Source: Candidatus Dormiibacterota bacterium
Lineage (GTDB): Bacteria; Chloroflexota; Dormibacteria; Aeolococcales; Aeolococcaceae
NCBI GenBank assembly: GCA_003170875.1
Contig: PMYJ01000024.1
Location: 1-6,776, forward strand
Reading direction: 5' to 3'
DNA length: 6,776 bases
A program made the position numbers and the translations under genes. Below the pieces are notes generated by a model. It saw only the letters and a program-made list of their open reading frames with translations. It made no database searches and was not told the origin of the DNA. Numbering within the stretch: position 1 is the first letter of the stretch; every line of letters starts with the position of its first letter. Positions 5,682 through 6,776 of this stretch are shown piece after piece.

Positions 5682-6059
5682 ATGTCCACTATCGCGCTCA
5701 ACAGAAAGACCTTCACCGAGACGGTCAACCGAGATGGCACCGTCCTCGTCGACTTCTGGGCGGCCTGGTGCGGCCCCTGCCGCGCCTTCGCGCCAGTGTT
5801 CGGGGCAGCGGCGGAGGAGCACCCGGACATTGTGTTCGGCAAGGTCGACACCGAGGCCGAGCCCGCTCTGGCGAGGTCCCTCAACATCATGTCCATTCCC
5901 ACCCTCATGGCCTTCCGTGACGGTATCCTGGTGTTCTCCCAGCCGGGGGCATTGCCCGCCGCCTCACTGGCCCAGCTGATCGCCGCCGTGCGAGACCTGG
6001 ACATGGACGCGGTGCGCAGCGAGGTGGCCGCCGCCGAGGGGACGGCGAGGACGGCATGA
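5682..6059 (+). CDS. thioredoxin
   Basis: The 125-residue protein is a single thioredoxin domain. The active site is WAAWCGPC with Cys30 and Cys33, the buried acid is Asp24 (VLVDFW), the cis-proline is Pro73 (SIPTLMAF), and a glycine follows at the end of the last strand (SQPGALP). It is a cytosolic disulfide reductase with no signal peptide. A tail of about 18 residues (AVRSEVAAAEGTARTA) extends past the usual end near residue 107. It is the first gene of an operon behind a CsoR/CstR-type operator pair. Its stop overlaps the next start as ATGA, so the OsmC-like protein is probably its translational and functional partner. A dedicated role in keeping an OsmC-type thiol peroxidase, or persulfidated proteins, reduced is inferred from position only. 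Confidence 0.94.
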   Translation: MSTIALNRKTFTETVNRDGTVLVDFWAAWCGPCRAFAPVFGAAAEEHPDIVFGKVDTEAEPALARSLNIMSIPTLMAFRDGILVFSQPGALPAASLAQLIAAVRDLDMDAVRSEVAAAEGTARTA

Positions 6060-6490
6060 CCGACGGCGCTAAGGCGAGCCGCCGGGTACGAGTCGACTAT
6101 GAGTCCGGGGACCGGTTCCGCATCGCGGTCCGTCAACACACCATCAGCGTCGATCAGCCGGCATCCGACGGTGGCGAGGACACCGCCCCCACTCCGACCG
6201 AGCTCTTCATTGCCAGTCTGGCCTCGTGCGTGGCCTTCTACGCCCGCCGCTTCGCCGCCCGGCACGACATTCCGACCGACGGGCTCGCCGTCACCGCCGA
6301 TTTCAGCATGGCGTCGCACCCGGCTCGGGTGGGCGAGATCACGCTTCAGCTGCATGTCCTGGGGGAGCTGTCGCCCGAGCAGCAGGCCTCTCTCCTCGCC
6401 GTCATCTCGCACTGCACCGTCCACAGCACCCTGATGCAACCTCCCGAGGTTCGCCTCGCGCTGGCCGCGCTGACACCCGGGGCAGCGTGA
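6056..6490 (+). CDS. OsmC/Ohr-family protein
   Basis: The 144-residue protein has the OsmC fold signature: a beta-rich N-terminus, PTPTELFIASLASCVAFYA (45-63) with the first cysteine Cys58 on the long central helix, and VISHCTVHSTL (116-126) with the second cysteine Cys120. This cysteine pair is the peroxidatic/resolving couple in OsmC and Ohr, which reduce organic hydroperoxides, and an OsmC domain also occurs in the persulfide-handling protein CstA of staphylococci. The loop between the two lobes is short, nearer the YhfA-like OsmC branch than classical Ohr. ATG 6056 overlaps the thioredoxin stop by 4 bases with GAGG upstream, so expression is coupled. The thioredoxin next door could recycle the oxidised cysteine pair. 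Substrate, peroxide or sulfane sulfur, remains open; the operator favours the latter or a soft metal. Confidence 0.9.
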   Translation: MTDGAKASRRVRVDYESGDRFRIAVRQHTISVDQPASDGGEDTAPTPTELFIASLASCVAFYARRFAARHDIPTDGLAVTADFSMASHPARVGEITLQLHVLGELSPEQQASLLAVISHCTVHSTLMQPPEVRLALAALTPGAA

Positions 6491-6776
6491 GCAGCCCCGG
6501 CGACTGGGACGCCCGCTACCGCGCCAGCGACCACCTGTGGCCGATTGCCCCGAACTTGTGGGTGGCCGAGCAGCTGGCGGACAGTGTGGCCGGGCGTGCT
6601 CTGGACCTGGGAGCCGGGGAAGGGCGGAACACGCTCTGGCTGGCCCGTGCAGGATGGTCGGTGATGGCCATCGACTTCGCCGCCGTGGCTCTGGAACGCG
6701 GGCGCGCCAAGGCGACCGAGGATCCGACGCTCGCTCGACGGATCGAGTGGGTGACCGCAGACCTGCGCACCTTCTC
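6487..6776 (+). CDS. class I SAM-dependent methyltransferase, N-terminal part (cut by window edge)
   Basis: GTG 6487 overlaps the OsmC stop as GTGA, and the frame is open for 96 codons to the window edge. The protein begins MSSPGDWDARYRASDHLW and reaches the SAM-binding motif I ALDLGAGEGRN near residues 43-53. Then come WLARAGWSVMAIDF with the acidic ribose-binding Asp at the end of strand 2, and WVTADLRTF, the motif II/III region. The order is that of TehB-like and related small methyltransferases that modify thiols, metalloids or small molecules; substrate residues are out of view. As third gene of the thioredoxin-OsmC operon it is likely to methylate a product of the same stress, for example a thiol or chalcogen compound, but this is inference. 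The N-terminal layout resembles the truncated methyltransferase at 1-137 (shared DW..RY and ALDLGAGEG). Confidence 0.9.
   Translation, partial: MSSPGDWDARYRASDHLWPIAPNLWVAEQLADSVAGRALDLGAGEGRNTLWLARAGWSVMAIDFAAVALERGRAKATEDPTLARRIEWVTADLRTF

Noticed and set aside
5441..6439. Long minus-strand open frame of 332 codons opposite thioredoxin and OsmC
   Set aside because: It is the antisense shadow of the high-GC coding genes; the translation has no domain features and runs across the promoter.

Overview
The window reads as a GC-rich (strongly G/C third positions) bacterial chromosome segment, most likely actinobacterial. Support comes from the codon use, the frequent GTG starts, and the style of the Dps, LysR/TDT-transporter and OsmC proteins. 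No rRNA, tRNA or CRISPR array is visible, so the taxon cannot be narrowed further.

Left part (1-2847), all on the minus strand, read right to left: a LysR-type regulator (2847-1942); a Dps-family ferritin-like protein (about 1797-1317) whose good start and RBS lie in a different frame from its conserved body; an alpha/beta hydrolase (1060-260) whose open frame runs on upstream through a membrane-anchor-like stretch that has no normal start codon; and the first 45 codons of a class I SAM-dependent methyltransferase (137-1, cut by the window edge).

Middle part: divergent from the LysR gene is a ten-helix TDT (TehA/SLAC1-like) anion transporter (2967-4133). The intergenic region holds a perfect 7-bp inverted repeat, CGTGATG-N4-CATCACG, probably the LysR operator. 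A long hairpin spans the transporter stop codon. It is followed by a fragment resembling the C-terminus of a transposase (4134-4490) and about 220 bases without a recognisable gene. A PHP-family metal-dependent phosphoesterase (5489-4713, minus) lies beyond.

Right part (5490-6776): a promoter with TTGACG and TATTGT boxes 17 bp apart carries ATACCCC-GT-GGGGTAT between the boxes and a second, imperfect copy just downstream. This is the operator style of the CsoR/CstR repressor family. It drives a tightly packed plus-strand operon: thioredoxin (WCGPC), an OsmC-family protein with both conserved cysteines, and a second class I methyltransferase running off the right edge. Both gene junctions are 4-base stop/start overlaps (ATGA, GTGA).

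The right operon is the most interesting unit. A thiol reductant, a thiol-peroxidase-like protein and a methyltransferase sit under a CsoR/CstR-type operator, which suggests a reactive-sulfur or soft-metal/thiol-stress response. That function is inferred, and the cognate repressor is not in the window. The two methyltransferases at the window ends share a similar N-terminal layout, so the locus may contain a paralogous pair.
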